Assembly (NCBI GenBank): GCA_900547595.1
Contig: URHE01000004.1
Span: forward strand, 1-64,000
DNA length: 64,000 nucleotides
From: an uncultured Desulfovibrio sp.
Lineage (GTDB): Bacteria; Desulfobacterota; Desulfovibrionia; Desulfovibrionales; Desulfovibrionaceae
Direction of reading: 5' to 3'
Below are positions 45,167 through 55,266 of this stretch, piece after piece. Every line of letters begins with the position of its first letter. Within the stretch, counting starts at the first letter, position 1. The translations under genes and the position numbers were made by a program. The notes beneath the pieces were generated by a model that had not been told where the DNA came from, did not search any database, and was given only the letters and a program-made list of their open reading frames with translations.

Positions 45167-47329
45167 ATGATCCGCATCCAGGAAATTCTCGACAAAGTTT
45201 CCGCCAATAACAAAAACGCCAATCTTGAGCTCATCCGGCATGCGTATGTCTATGCGGCCACGGCGCACGCGGGGCAGACGCGTCTTTCCGGCGAGCCGTA
45301 TCTTTCCCACCCGCTGGCGGTGGCCTCCACGCTTGCGGAAATGGGATTCGACGAACCCACGGTGGCGGCGGGGCTTCTCCATGACACCGTGGAGGACACC
45401 AAGGCGACCATCGAGGAGATCGACGAGAATTTCGGCGAGGATGTGGCCGATATTGTCGACGGCGTGACCAAGATCAGCATGATCCCCTTTGAGAACAAGG
45501 AGGAGGCGCAGGCCGAGAATATCCGCAAGATGATCCTCGCCATGAGTCACGACATGCGCGTGCTCATGGTCAAGCTTGCCGACCGCCTGCACAACATGCA
45601 GACCCTGGATTTTCAGAAGGCGCACAAGCAGCGGCGCATCGCCCAGGAAACCATGGATATTTACGCGCCGCTCGCCAATCGCCTGGGCCTCAATGTGCTC
45701 AAGCGGCGCCTGGAAGACCTGAGCTTCAAGTATCTGCGCCCCGACATCTACAATCAGATCGACCACTGGCTGGATACGCACCAGGTGGTGGAAAAGCACA
45801 TCATCGACAAGGTCGTGGACCTCATCCGCGACCTTCTGACCTCCAATGCCATTGAAGGCCAGGTGTACGGACGCATCAAGCACAAGTACAGCATTTACAA
45901 GAAAATGCAGTCCCAGTCCCTCACGCTTGACGAAATGCACGACATCATGGCCTTCCGCGTGCTCGTCAAGGACATCAAGGACTGCTATGCCGTCCTCGGC
46001 CTTGTCCACTCCCAGTGGAAGCCCGTTTACGGGCGTTTCAAGGATTATATCTCCATGCCCAAGGCCAACGGCTATCAGAGCCTGCACACCACGGTCATCG
46101 GGCCGGAGGGCGAACGCATCGAGATTCAGATACGCACCGAAGAGATGCACCGCCAGGCCGAGCATGGCGTGGCCGCGCACTGGCTCTACAAGGAAAAGGG
46201 CCGCGTCAACAGCAAGGACCTGGAGCAGTTCTCCTGGCTCAGGGAGATTTTTGAACGCCAGGGCGAAGAGGCCGATTCCCGGGAGTTCATGCACTCCCTG
46301 AAGATGGATCTGTTCAAGGATGAGGTCTACGTCTACACCCCGGCGGGCGATGTCAAGGAACTGCCCGAGGGCGCAACTCCGCTTGATTTCGCCTTCCACA
46401 TCCACACCAAGGTGGGGCAGCACTGCGCCGGCGCCAAGATCAACGGGCGGCTCATGCCCCTGGGCACGGAACTCAGGAACGGCGACATTGTCGAGATCGT
46501 CACCGACCCGGCGCGCAATCCCAACCGCGACTGGCTCAAGCTCGTCAAGACCGCAAGGGCGCGCAGCCGCATCCAGCGCTATCTCCGCACCGAGGAGCGC
46601 ACCCACGCCGTGACCCTTGGCCGCGACATGCTCGAAAAGGAAGGCCGCAAGGTCAGCCTCAATGTCGGCAAGGCCCTCAAGGAGGGGCACCTTGCCCTTG
46701 TGGCCCAGGACCTGAACTTTGAAAGCGTGGATGATCTGGTGGCCGCCGTGGGCTACGCCCATGTGACACCGCGCAAGGTCCTCAACCGGCTGTATGCGGT
46801 CCTGCACCCGGAGGCCGTGTCCCAGAGCGCTCCGGAGCCGCCGAGCGTCAAGGAAAGCAAGGAGGCCGCGCGCCGCAAGACCGAGGGGGTCGGCATTTCC
46901 GGCGTGGACGGCGTGCTCATGCGCTTTGCCAAATGCTGCAATCCCGTGCCGGGCGACCCCATCATCGGCTATATCAGCCGGGGCATGGGCATCACCGTTC
47001 ACCGGGCGGACTGCCCAAATGTGGCCAACATGGAGCCCGAACGGCTCATTTCCGTCCACTGGGAAGGGACGGAGGCCGAGCAGCCCTATGAGGCGGGGAT
47101 ATTCATCATCGCCCAGAACGTCGCCGGCGTTCTGGCCCATGTGGCGCAGGTCATTGCCGACAGCAGCATCAATATCACCGGCCTGAACATGGATACCCAG
47201 GTGGACGGCAGGGCGCGCCTCAGGTTCACTGTGGAGGTGAAGAGCGCGACCCAGCTCTACCAGCTCATTGAAGCCATCCGCGCGTTGCCCGACATCCTCG
47301 AAGTGGTGCGCGACACGGAGGACGCCTGA
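45167..47329 (+). CDS. rel: Bifunctional (p)ppGpp synthetase/hydrolase RelA/SpoT
   Basis: A 720-aa stringent-response enzyme. The N-terminal hydrolase has an intact HD motif in LLHDTVEDT (His72, Asp73). The synthetase contains RFKD (Arg290-Asp293), the charge pattern of bifunctional enzymes rather than the EXDD of RelA alone, and PKANGYQSLHTTV. A TGS domain (EVYVYTPAGDVKELPEGATP), a zinc-finger-like MRFAKCCNPVPGD and a C-terminal ACT domain follow. It is likely the only long RSH protein of the organism, an inference from its bifunctional form. It precedes yajC-secDF, which have their own promoter. Confidence 0.95.
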   Translation: MIRIQEILDKVSANNKNANLELIRHAYVYAATAHAGQTRLSGEPYLSHPLAVASTLAEMGFDEPTVAAGLLHDTVEDTKATIEEIDENFGEDVADIVDGVTKISMIPFENKEEAQAENIRKMILAMSHDMRVLMVKLADRLHNMQTLDFQKAHKQRRIAQETMDIYAPLANRLGLNVLKRRLEDLSFKYLRPDIYNQIDHWLDTHQVVEKHIIDKVVDLIRDLLTSNAIEGQVYGRIKHKYSIYKKMQSQSLTLDEMHDIMAFRVLVKDIKDCYAVLGLVHSQWKPVYGRFKDYISMPKANGYQSLHTTVIGPEGERIEIQIRTEEMHRQAEHGVAAHWLYKEKGRVNSKDLEQFSWLREIFERQGEEADSREFMHSLKMDLFKDEVYVYTPAGDVKELPEGATPLDFAFHIHTKVGQHCAGAKINGRLMPLGTELRNGDIVEIVTDPARNPNRDWLKLVKTARARSRIQRYLRTEERTHAVTLGRDMLEKEGRKVSLNVGKALKEGHLALVAQDLNFESVDDLVAAVGYAHVTPRKVLNRLYAVLHPEAVSQSAPEPPSVKESKEAARRKTEGVGISGVDGVLMRFAKCCNPVPGDPIIGYISRGMGITVHRADCPNVANMEPERLISVHWEGTEAEQPYEAGIFIIAQNVAGVLAHVAQVIADSSINITGLNMDTQVDGRARLRFTVEVKSATQLYQLIEAIRALPDILEVVRDTEDA

Positions 47330-47391
47330 GCCTGCCGGATGACGAAAAGGACGCCCAGCGCCTCCGCAGGCCGCTCCCCGGCGGGCATGAC

Positions 47392-47420
47392 TTGCAAATT
47401 CATGCGGTACAGGCTATGAG
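47392..47420 (+). promoter_or_regulatory. Sigma70-type promoter of yajC-secD-secF
   Basis: TTGCAA (47392-47397), a 17-base spacer and TATGAG (47415-47420), 75 bp before yajC. Confidence 0.5.
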
Positions 47421-47495
47421 CAGAGGCTGTTTCTGAAACCATAAAGGCAGGTGTCGGCCTCGGCCGATGCCATCCCACACCTCTGGAGGTGCGTT

Positions 47496-47846
47496 TTGTT
47501 CGAATCCATCGCTTTCGCCATGGGCACGCCCCAGGCCGGGGGCGCCGCTCCCGAAGGCACGGATATGCTCATGCAGTTCCTGCCGCTCATCCTCATGTTC
47601 GTCATCTTCTGGTTCCTTCTCATCCGCCCGCAGCAAAAACGGGCCAAGGCGCACAAGCAGATGCTCTCCGAGCTCAAGCGCGGCGATCATGTGGTGACTT
47701 CCAGCGGCATCATCGGCAGAATACTTGAAATCGACGACGAGCAGGTGCTTCTCGAAAGCGGCGACTCCAAGCTTCGTATCTCGCGCGCGGCCGTGGGCGG
47801 TCTGATCCAGTCCAAAACGGCTGCCGACCCGGCTGAAAAGAAATAG
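47496..47846 (+). CDS. yajC: Sec translocon accessory protein YajC
   Basis: A 116-aa protein with one membrane helix (FLPLILMFVIFWFLLIRP) followed by the family motif PQQKRAKAHKQML and the cytoplasmic GDHVVTSSGIIGRI fold. It joins SecDF on the SecYEG translocon. The start is TTG 47496, with GGAGG six bases upstream. An earlier ATG frame lacks such a site. secD begins 125 bp on. Confidence 0.95.
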   Translation: MFESIAFAMGTPQAGGAAPEGTDMLMQFLPLILMFVIFWFLLIRPQQKRAKAHKQMLSELKRGDHVVTSSGIIGRILEIDDEQVLLESGDSKLRISRAAVGGLIQSKTAADPAEKK

Positions 47847-47971
47847 CGGACGGTTCCGTCCGCACCGTGCCGACCGCATGGCCGCGCGTTTCCCCGGCGG
47901 GAACGCGCGCCCTCCGGTCGGTGGTTCCCCGTCATTCCCGGTCGTACCGGTCGTATTCTGGAAGGTGAACA

Positions 47972-49561
47972 ATGGGTCTGCGGTGGCGACTCGGCATTTC
48001 CGTGCTGGTTTTTTTGCTCTGCCTGGTCTATGCCTTGCCGAGCATTCCGGGCATCGGGACGGCGCTGGAGCGAATCCTGCCCTCCAGCAGGATCAATCTC
48101 GGCCTTGACCTCAAGGGCGGCATCCATCTCACTCTGGGCGTGGATGTGGCCAAAGCCGTCAGCAACGCCCTCGCCCTTGCGGGGCAGGATGTGCGCCGCC
48201 TGGCGCAGGATGAGAAGATCGTCGTTCTCAGGCCCCGCGTCGTGGGGGGCACCACGCTGGAATTTGTGCTGCCGCGTGCCGAGAACGAGTCCAGGCTCCA
48301 GGAACTTCTCGCCCGGCACTTTCCGCAGCTCGAGGTGGACACGCCGCAACGCGGCGATGCCGGCCAGTTGCGTTATGTGGCGCGTTTCACGCCGGATGAG
48401 GTCTCGCGCCTGGAGACCATGGCCCTGGATCAGGCCCTGCGCACCATCCGCAACCGTATCGATCAGTTCGGCGTGGCCGAGCCTGATATTCGCAAACAGG
48501 CGGGAAACCGCATCCAGGTGCAGCTGCCCGGCATTTCCGACCCCCGCCGCGCCGTGCAGATCATCGGCCAGACGGCGCATCTCGAATTTCACCTTGTCCG
48601 CGACGATGTGGACCCGGGCAAGGCCGTGCTGCCTTCCGGCGTGGTCGTGCTGCCGCTGCTTGAGACGACCGGGGGCCAGAAGCAGGAAGCCCGGAAGGAA
48701 GGGCGCATCGCCGTTGAAAAGGACGCCATGCTCACCGGCGAGGATGTGGCCGATGCGCGGCCCGCGTTCGACCAGATGAACCAGGCGTATGTGACCCTGA
48801 ATTTCAACAGCCGCGGCGGTCGCATTTTTGAACGCGTCACCGGCGAAAACGTGGGACGCCGGATGGCCATTGTCCTTGACGGCAAGGTGTATTCCGCGCC
48901 CGTCATCCGCGAACGCATCGGCGGCGGCAGGGCGAGCATTTCGGGCAACTTCACCACCGCCGAGGCGCAGGACCTGGCCATTGTCTTGCGCGCGGGCTCC
49001 CTGCCGGCTCCGGTTTCCGTGCTGGAGGAACGCAGCGTCGGCCCCTCCCTGGGGCAGGAATCCATCGACAGCGGCATACGCGCGGCCCTGGTCGGCGCGG
49101 CCCTCGTCATCCTGTTCATGGCCATCTATTACGGCATGAGCGGCGTCATCGCCGACATTATGCTCTGCTTCACCATGCTCATCGTCATGGCGGGCATGGG
49201 GGCCTTTGGCGCGACGCTGACACTGCCGGGCATTGCCGGTATCGTCCTGACCATCGGCATGGCTGTTGACGCCAATGTGCTCATTTACGAACGCATCCGG
49301 GAGGAACTGCGCCTCGGGCTCACGCCGCTGGCGGCGGTGAAGGCCGGCTTTGACCGGGCGGCCATTTCCATCACCGACTCCAACCTGACGACCATTATCG
49401 CCACGGTGGTGCTCTACCAGTTCGGCACGGGCCCGATCCGCGGTTTCGCGGTCACGCTCTCACTGGGCATCATTGCGTCCATGTTCACGGCGATCTTCGT
49501 TTCCCGGTCCATTTTTGAGGAATGGGCCAGGCATTGCGGGCCAAAGGGCATCAGCATCTAG
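47972..49561 (+). CDS. secD: Protein translocase subunit SecD
   Basis: A 529-aa RND-like membrane protein that helps pull exported proteins through SecYEG with the proton gradient. An N-terminal helix is followed by the family motif LGLDLKGGIHLTLGVDV, a large periplasmic part with TIRNRIDQFGVAEPDI, and five C-terminal helices with GIVLTIGMAVDANVLIYERI and the closing GFAVTLSLGIIASMFTAIF. GGAAGG lies upstream of the ATG. secF follows by 74 bp. Confidence 0.96.
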   Translation: MGLRWRLGISVLVFLLCLVYALPSIPGIGTALERILPSSRINLGLDLKGGIHLTLGVDVAKAVSNALALAGQDVRRLAQDEKIVVLRPRVVGGTTLEFVLPRAENESRLQELLARHFPQLEVDTPQRGDAGQLRYVARFTPDEVSRLETMALDQALRTIRNRIDQFGVAEPDIRKQAGNRIQVQLPGISDPRRAVQIIGQTAHLEFHLVRDDVDPGKAVLPSGVVVLPLLETTGGQKQEARKEGRIAVEKDAMLTGEDVADARPAFDQMNQAYVTLNFNSRGGRIFERVTGENVGRRMAIVLDGKVYSAPVIRERIGGGRASISGNFTTAEAQDLAIVLRAGSLPAPVSVLEERSVGPSLGQESIDSGIRAALVGAALVILFMAIYYGMSGVIADIMLCFTMLIVMAGMGAFGATLTLPGIAGIVLTIGMAVDANVLIYERIREELRLGLTPLAAVKAGFDRAAISITDSNLTTIIATVVLYQFGTGPIRGFAVTLSLGIIASMFTAIFVSRSIFEEWARHCGPKGISI

Positions 49562-49635
49562 GCATCCACATCCGCAGCAGCGGCATCCGGGCGCGGTCCG
49601 GCGCAAGCGCCGGCCGGGCGCATGGAGAACCCACC

Positions 49636-50736
49636 ATGGGCTTTGCATTCATCAAGCACGACACCAATATCGACTTCATCGGCAAACGGCACTGGGCCTA
49701 TGCCATTTCCATCCTCTTCCTGCTGGCCGGTCTTGCCTCGGTGCTCTGGGGCAACGGGCTCAAGCTCGGCATCGACTTCGCGGGCGGCGTCATCGTCCAG
49801 GTGCAGTTTTCCAAACCCGTGGAGGACGAGGCGCTCAAGAAGAGTCTCAATATTCCCGAGCTTCCAGGGATTTCCACCCAGCGTTTCGGCGAGGGAGGAC
49901 GGGACTATCTGTTGCGCTTTTCCAGCTCCGAGACTGGCGACGCATCGGTATTGCGCACCAATGTGATCAAGGCCCTGGCGCAGGCATTCCCCGACAATCC
50001 GGTGGAGATCCAGCGCCTTGAGGTCGTGGGTCCCAAGGTGGGCGATGATCTCACCAACAAGGCGCTCAGCGCCCTCTATTATGCCGTGCTGCTCATTGCC
50101 GTCTATATTTCCGGCCGGTTCGAGCAGCGCTGGATGGCAGCCGCCATCATGGCGGCGGCGCTCTGGGGCGGCATGTATCTTTTCAGCTTCACGTCCATCG
50201 GCATGGGCTGGCAGGTCATGGTGGCGCTTGCCATCACTCTGGTGGTCTGCTTTGTGCTCAAGCTGAACTTCGCCCTGGGCGCCGTTGTGGGCCTGCTGCA
50301 TGACGTGTTCATCACCGTCGGCCTGCTTTCCATCCTGAATGTGGAGATCGACCTCAATGTCATGGCCGCGCTCCTGACACTGGTGGGCTACTCCCTCAAC
50401 GACACCATCATCGTCTATGACCGCTTGAGGGAGAATCTCCGCGCGGCGCCCCAGCTTGATCTTGCCTCGCTGATCAATCGCAGCGTCAACCAGACGCTCT
50501 CGCGCACCATCCTCACCAGCGGCACCACCTTTGCGGCCACGCTTTCCCTCTTTCTGCTCGGCGGCGGGGTGATCCATGACTTTGCCCTGACCATGCTCAT
50601 TGGCGTATTCGTGGGCACGGCCTCGTCCATCTATGTTTCTTCCGCCATCCTCCTGGCCCTGGGCGATACGGATTTTTATGTCCACGCACAGGAAAAGGAA
50701 AACTACGAGCGTCCCGGGGAGCACGGCATCGTCTAG
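49636..50736 (+). CDS. secF: Protein translocase subunit SecF
   Basis: A 366-aa partner of SecD. The N-terminal helix is followed by LGIDFAGGVIVQVQF, the P1-like periplasmic domain (VEIQRLEVVGPKVGDDL) and five helices carrying LLTLVGYSLNDTIIVYDRLR and NQTLSRTILTSGTTF. GGAG lies nine bases before ATG 49636. It ends the relA-yajC-secD-secF run and is followed by a clear terminator. Confidence 0.96.
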   Translation: MGFAFIKHDTNIDFIGKRHWAYAISILFLLAGLASVLWGNGLKLGIDFAGGVIVQVQFSKPVEDEALKKSLNIPELPGISTQRFGEGGRDYLLRFSSSETGDASVLRTNVIKALAQAFPDNPVEIQRLEVVGPKVGDDLTNKALSALYYAVLLIAVYISGRFEQRWMAAAIMAAALWGGMYLFSFTSIGMGWQVMVALAITLVVCFVLKLNFALGAVVGLLHDVFITVGLLSILNVEIDLNVMAALLTLVGYSLNDTIIVYDRLRENLRAAPQLDLASLINRSVNQTLSRTILTSGTTFAATLSLFLLGGGVIHDFALTMLIGVFVGTASSIYVSSAILLALGDTDFYVHAQEKENYERPGEHGIV

Positions 50737-50805
50737 AATGGCCGTGCCCCTGGGGCTTGCGGACGCGCGGCTGGTTTGCTCCGGCGGCGTTTCCGGCCCC
50801 TTTCC

Positions 50806-50848
50806 GACCGCCCCTGCGGACTCCCCGCGGGGGCGGTCCTGTTTTTTC
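50806..50848 (+). terminator. Rho-independent terminator after secF
   Basis: GACCGCCCC / GGGGCGGTC perfect arms with a 15-base loop followed by CCTGTTTTTTC on the plus strand. Confidence 0.85.
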
Positions 50849-50880
50849 AGGGAAAAAGTTTATTTTGCGGCGCATGACAT

Positions 50881-50897
50881 ATTGACGCGGCCTCAAT
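50881..50897. promoter_or_regulatory. Inverted repeat in the cbpA promoter region
   Basis: ATTGA, seven bases, TCAAT, about 120 bp before cbpA. TTGACG within it could be a -35, with TAAGGT sixteen bases on as a poor -10. It is a plausible operator for the MerR-like protein encoded by cbpM, but it does not have the arm spacing of the known HspR site. Confidence 0.3.
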
Positions 50898-51019
50898 CAG
50901 TCTTAAGGTACTAGAAGTGAAGTGGTGCGCCGTTCGACGAAAAACGGCCGCTGTTTCCGGCGGATGCATCCACAAGAGTTCCTGCCCACAGGCGGAGTTC
51001 GCAAGGGAGAAAACGAAAT

Positions 51020-51958
51020 ATGGCCGTCTCATATAAGGATTATTACAAACTGCTTGGCGTGGACCGCGGCGCCACGGTCGAGGATATTTCCAAAGCCTAC
51101 AAAAAGCTTGCCCGCAAATACCACCCCGATCTCAATCCCGGCAACAAGGAGGCCGAAGAAAAATTCAAGGAGATCAATGAGGCCCATGAGGTCCTCAAAG
51201 ACCCTGAAAAGCGCAAGCTCTATGACCAGCTTGGTCCCGACTGGCAGAACGGCCAGCAGTTCCAGAACGGCCAGGGCTTCGAGAATATGCACTTCAACTT
51301 CAATGGCCAGGATGTCAACGGTTCCGACTTTTCGGATTTCTTTGAGAGCATCTTCGGGGGCGGCGGCCGGAGTGCGCGAGGCGCCCAGTTCGGGCCGGAT
51401 CCTTTCGGCGGCTTTTCCTCCCGCCCCAGGCGGGGCCGTGATGTGGAGGCGGAACTTCCCCTCACGCTTGAGGAGGTCATGCGTGGCGGCAAACGGAATG
51501 TGACGCTTCAGATGCCCCACGGGCCCAAAACTCTGGAAGTCAATGTGCCCGCGGGCATCCGGGATGGCGCCAAGCTCCGGCTTTCTGGCCAGGGCGATCC
51601 GGCCCCGGGCGGTGGCACGCCCGGCGACCTCTTTCTTCGCATCCGGTATCAGCCGCATGCCCGTTTCAGGGTCGACGGCGAAAATATCCACTGTGATGTC
51701 GCGCTGGCTCCGTGGGAGGCCGTTCTTGGCGCCAAGGTTCCCGTGCCCACACTTGAGGGCGAGGTGGAGCTGACCATTCCCGCCGGCTCCAGCTCCGGCC
51801 GCAAGTTTCGCTTGCGTGGCAAGGGGCTGGGCACCGCCGCGAAACGCGGCGACCTGCTCGTCAAGGTGATGATACGTGTCCCCGCGGAGCTGACCTCCGA
51901 CGAACGGGAACTCTGGGAGCGGCTTGCGGCCACGTCGACCTTCAAGGCGCGCGCCTGA
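51020..51958 (+). CDS. cbpA: CbpA-type DnaJ chaperone
   Basis: A 312-aa Hsp40 that would stimulate DnaK. The J domain at residues 5-70 has the HPD motif in [11 protein letters not shown] Gly/Phe-rich linker ([20 protein letters not shown]) follows, then two beta-sandwich client-binding domains ([33 protein letters not shown]). No zinc-finger cysteine repeats are present, so it is the class B (CbpA/DnaJB-like) type. AAGGGAG lies before the ATG. It heads the cbpA-cbpM-clpB stress cluster. Confidence 0.94.
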   Translation: MAVSYKDYYKLLGVDRGATVEDISKAYKKLARKYHPDLNPGNKEAEEKFKEINEAHEVLKDPEKRKLYDQLGPDWQNGQQFQNGQGFENMHFNFNGQDVNGSDFSDFFESIFGGGGRSARGAQFGPDPFGGFSSRPRRGRDVEAELPLTLEEVMRGGKRNVTLQMPHGPKTLEVNVPAGIRDGAKLRLSGQGDPAPGGGTPGDLFLRIRYQPHARFRVDGENIHCDVALAPWEAVLGAKVPVPTLEGEVELTIPAGSSSGRKFRLRGKGLGTAAKRGDLLVKVMIRVPAELTSDERELWERLAATSTFKARA

Positions 51959-52017
51959 CAGGGCGTCCGGTATGAACAGCCACGCGCACGCTGGCTGCAT
52001 ATTCCGAGGATGGAATC

Positions 52018-52332
52018 ATGAGCATGACAAGAAAATCTTCCTCCTTGCCGACGCCGTCCAGGGTGCTCGCCTGGGAGGAATTTATTGAAGTGACCGGCGT
52101 AACGCCGGAACATTTGCAGGAACTGGTGTCTCTGGGCTGGATAGAAACGCGCGTCAGCGCCTCCCAGGCCCGGATGTTCCACGATGCGGACGTTTATCGG
52201 GTGCGCAAACTGGAACGTATTTGCGGAGACTTTGAACTGCCGGTGGTGGGCGGAACCATCATCGTCGACCTGCTTGAGCGCATCGATCGTCTGGAGCAGA
52301 TGGTGCGCGACTTGCATGCCCTGGAGGACTGA
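52018..52332 (+). CDS. cbpM: MerR-like chaperone modulator CbpM (or HspR-like regulator)
   Basis: A 104-aa protein with a MerR-type helix-turn-helix: WEEFIEVTGVTPEHLQELVSLGWIE and FHDADVYRVRKLERI, then a coiled coil (LERIDRLEQMVRDLHALE). In E. coli, CbpM binds CbpA and blocks its activity; in other bacteria a similar small MerR protein (HspR) represses dnaK-clpB operons. Both readings fit the context between cbpA and clpB. The GRRYS-type wing residues of classical HspR are replaced by SQARMF, which favours CbpM. Confidence 0.8.
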   Translation: MSMTRKSSSLPTPSRVLAWEEFIEVTGVTPEHLQELVSLGWIETRVSASQARMFHDADVYRVRKLERICGDFELPVVGGTIIVDLLERIDRLEQMVRDLHALED

Positions 52333-52432
52333 GTCCCGAGGGCGCCCGTCAGACTGACGGATTTTACCAGATAACGACCGGTCCGCCTGTCCGCAGGGGC
52401 GTGGCAGTCCGGACAGGGTGGGGAGTACATAT

Positions 52433-55048
52433 ATGGACATCAACAAGTTTACGGAAAAAGCCCGGGAAGCCATTGGCGAAGCGCAGACCATCGCCGCGGG
52501 GATGGGGCATCAGGAAACGGATTGCGAACACCTCGCGCTTGCGCTGGTGCAGCAGGAAAAAGGCATCGTGAGCGCTGATCTGGAACATATGGGCATCCAG
52601 CCGCGCGCGTTTGCCGTGGCGCTGGAGACGTCGCTGCGCAAGCGGCCTTCTGTTTCCGGCGGTGGAATGGACCCCAACAAGATCATGATCACTCCGCGCC
52701 TGGCGAAGGTCCTTGGCGATGCGCAAAAAGACGCCCAGCGCCTTCAGGACGAGTTCGTCAGCGTGGACACGCTCTTTCTGGCCCTTACGGATGTGGAGCC
52801 GTCCTCACCGCTCGGCGAGGTATTCAAGGAATACAAGATCACCCGCGCCACCTTTTCCAAGGCCATGGAAGAAATGCGCGGCGGCGCGCGCGTGACCAGC
52901 GCCACGCCGGAAGATACCTTCGAAGCGCTGAGCAAGTACGCCCGCGATCTTGTGGAAGCCGCGCGTCAGGGAAAGATGGACCCCGTTATCGGGCGCGACG
53001 CGGAGATCCGCCGCGTCATCCGCATCCTTTCCCGGCGTACCAAGAATAATCCCGTGCTCATCGGCGAGGCGGGCGTCGGCAAAACGGCCATCGTTGAGGG
53101 GCTGGCATTCCGCATCGTCAAGGGCGATGTGCCCGAGGGCCTGCGCGGCCGCAAGATATATGCTCTGGACATGGGCGCGCTCATCGCCGGCGCCAAGTAC
53201 CGCGGCGAATTTGAAGAGCGCCTCAAGGCCGTGCTCAATGAGGTGGAGAAGAGCGAGGGGCAGATCATCCTGTTCATCGACGAACTCCACACCATTGTGG
53301 GCGCCGGCAAGACCGAGGGCTCCATGGATGCGGGCAATCTCCTCAAGCCCATGCTGGCGCGCGGCGAGCTCCACTGCATCGGCGCCACAACGGTGGACGA
53401 GTACCGCAAGTATATCGAAAAGGACCCGGCTCTGGAGCGCCGCTTCCAGCCCGTTCTTGTGGAAGAACCCACCGTGGAGGATGCCATCTCCATCCTGCGC
53501 GGCCTCAAGGAGCGTTTTGAGGTCCACCATGGCGTGCGCATCAGCGACTCCGCCATCGTGGAGGCCGTGGTGCTCTCCAACCGCTACATTCCCGACCGCC
53601 AGCTCCCGGACAAGGCCATCGACCTCATTGATGAAGCGGCGGCCATGATCCGCACCGAGATCGATTCCCTCCCGGCGGACCTTGACGAAGTGAACCGCAA
53701 GGTCATGCAGCTGGAAATCGAGCGGGAGGCCCTGCGCCGCGAAACCGACACTGCTTCGCGTGAACGTCTGGAAAAGCTGGAAAACGAGCTTGCGGAACTG
53801 CGCAACGAGCAGGCGGCCATGCGCAAGCAATGGGAGAACGAGAAAGGTTCCATCGACAGCGTGCGCGAACTCAAGGAGCAGATCGAGCAGACCAAGCTCG
53901 CCATCGAGCAGGCCGAACGCGCCTATGACCTCAACCGTGCCGCGGAACTCAAGTACTCCAAGTTGCTCGAACTGGAAAAGAAACTGGCGGAAGCCTCCGG
54001 CGAAAAACAGGATGGCGACGGTCCGCGCCTGCTGCGTGAAGAGGTGCGACCGGACGATGTGGCTGAGATCGTTGCCAAGTGGACGGGCATCCCCGTGACC
54101 CGATTGCTCGAATCCGAGCGGGAAAAGCTCCTGCGGCTCGGCAATCAGTTGCACGAGCGCGTGGTGGGCCAGGATGAAGCCGTCACCGCCGTGGCGGATG
54201 CCGTGCTCCGCGCGCGCGCGGGACTTGCCGACCCCGCGCGGCCCACAGGCTCGTTCATCTTCCTTGGTCCCACGGGTGTTGGCAAGACGGAACTTTCCAA
54301 GGCGTTGGCCGAAGCGCTCTTCGACACCGAAGACAACATGGTGCGTCTCGACATGAGCGAATATATGGAAAAGCATTCCGTATCCCGCCTCATCGGGGCC
54401 CCTCCGGGATATGTGGGCTATGACGAGGGCGGCCAGCTTACCGAGGCCGTGCGCCGCAAGCCGTATTCCGTCATCCTGTTCGACGAGATCGAAAAGGCGC
54501 ATCCGGATGTCTTCAATACGCTGCTCCAGCTTTTGGACGATGGCCGCCTGACGGACAGCCAGGGCAGGACAGTGGACTTCCGCAACTGCATCGTCATCAT
54601 GACCTCCAATATCGGTTCCATGCACCTGCTTGACGGCATTGCCCTTGACGGAACCCTCAAGGAAGGCGCGCGCGAAAAGGTCATGGAAGACCTGCGCAAC
54701 CACTTCAGGCCGGAATTCCTCAACCGTGTTGACGAAACTGTGGTCTTTCTGCCGTTGCGGCGCGACCAGATCGGCAAGATCGTGGAATTTCAGCTGCGCC
54801 GCCTGCGCGCGCGGCTGGAAGAGCGCAAGATCAAGCTGCACATGAGTGAGGCGGCGCGAGACTTCGTGGCGGAAGCCGGGTATGACCCCGTCTATGGCGC
54901 GCGGCCGCTCAAGCGCTATCTCCAGCATGCGGTGGAAACCCCCCTGGCGCGTGAACTTGTCAGCGGCAAGATCCACGATGGCGAGGAGGTGCATATCGAG
55001 GTCAAGGAAGGGAAGCTGGCGTTTGAAGCCAGACCGGCCAAGGACTAG
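52433..55048 (+). CDS. clpB: Disaggregase ClpB
   Basis: An 871-aa hexameric AAA+ chaperone that recovers proteins from aggregates with DnaK. An N domain ([18 protein letters not shown]) leads to AAA1 with [13 protein letters not shown] near residue 210, the long M-domain coiled coil (about 400-520; [20 protein letters not shown]), and AAA2 with [13 protein letters not shown] near 611. The pore loop [12 protein letters not shown] is present. The first helix starts at ATG 52433 with GGGGAG eight bases upstream. It is third in the cbpA-cbpM-clpB series. Confidence 0.97.
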   Translation: MDINKFTEKAREAIGEAQTIAAGMGHQETDCEHLALALVQQEKGIVSADLEHMGIQPRAFAVALETSLRKRPSVSGGGMDPNKIMITPRLAKVLGDAQKDAQRLQDEFVSVDTLFLALTDVEPSSPLGEVFKEYKITRATFSKAMEEMRGGARVTSATPEDTFEALSKYARDLVEAARQGKMDPVIGRDAEIRRVIRILSRRTKNNPVLIGEAGVGKTAIVEGLAFRIVKGDVPEGLRGRKIYALDMGALIAGAKYRGEFEERLKAVLNEVEKSEGQIILFIDELHTIVGAGKTEGSMDAGNLLKPMLARGELHCIGATTVDEYRKYIEKDPALERRFQPVLVEEPTVEDAISILRGLKERFEVHHGVRISDSAIVEAVVLSNRYIPDRQLPDKAIDLIDEAAAMIRTEIDSLPADLDEVNRKVMQLEIEREALRRETDTASRERLEKLENELAELRNEQAAMRKQWENEKGSIDSVRELKEQIEQTKLAIEQAERAYDLNRAAELKYSKLLELEKKLAEASGEKQDGDGPRLLREEVRPDDVAEIVAKWTGIPVTRLLESEREKLLRLGNQLHERVVGQDEAVTAVADAVLRARAGLADPARPTGSFIFLGPTGVGKTELSKALAEALFDTEDNMVRLDMSEYMEKHSVSRLIGAPPGYVGYDEGGQLTEAVRRKPYSVILFDEIEKAHPDVFNTLLQLLDDGRLTDSQGRTVDFRNCIVIMTSNIGSMHLLDGIALDGTLKEGAREKVMEDLRNHFRPEFLNRVDETVVFLPLRRDQIGKIVEFQLRRLRARLEERKIKLHMSEAARDFVAEAGYDPVYGARPLKRYLQHAVETPLARELVSGKIHDGEEVHIEVKEGKLAFEARPAKD

Positions 55049-55074
55049 AACGCTTTCGCAGTGAACGTGCGCAA

Positions 55075-55110
55075 CCGCGCTGGCGGCAGCGTTAGCTGGC
55101 GCCAGCGCGG
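55075..55110 (+). repeat. 11-bp-arm hairpin after clpB
   Basis: Perfect arms CCGCGCTGGCG / CGCCAGCGCGG with a 14-base loop, 27 bp after the clpB stop. Its second arm overlaps the start of the 37-bp palindromic repeat. A 3'-end structure for the chaperone transcript is likely. Confidence 0.55.
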
Positions 55111-55141
55111 TTTGGATAATAGCATTACCAAACCGCTCTAA
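55105..55141 (-). repeat. 37-bp palindromic intergenic repeat, copy 2
   Basis: Read on the minus strand: TTAGAGC, then GCGGTTTGG (sharing GC), a 12-base loop and CCAAACCGC. Length, arms and the leading AGAGC equal the copy at 27038-27074; the loops differ at about half their positions, so the fold rather than the loop is conserved. Confidence 0.6.
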
Positions 55142-55172
55142 ACAGAACTGGGGCGGCGTCGCCGCCTGACAT

Positions 55173-55215
55173 GGATACAGAAAGACCCCGGGGAAACCGG
55201 GGTCTTTCTGTATCC
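55173..55215. terminator. Bidirectional terminator between clpB and ACT gene
   Basis: A perfect 19-bp stem with a five-base loop. The inner GACCCCGG / CCGGGGTC is flanked by AAA and TTT runs, so it works for both the plus-strand clpB transcript and the minus-strand ACT-tatA transcript. Confidence 0.85.
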
Positions 55216-55266
55216 GCGACATCGGTGTGGAACGTCCGGAACAGCGCGGCGCTGTGCCGCGCCGTC

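Noticed and set aside
44948..47140. 730-codon open frame on the minus strand
   Set aside because: Antisense to relA/spoT; no ribosome site or domain pattern.
52805..55222. 805-codon open frame on the minus strand
   Set aside because: Antisense to clpB; a mirror of its codon pattern.
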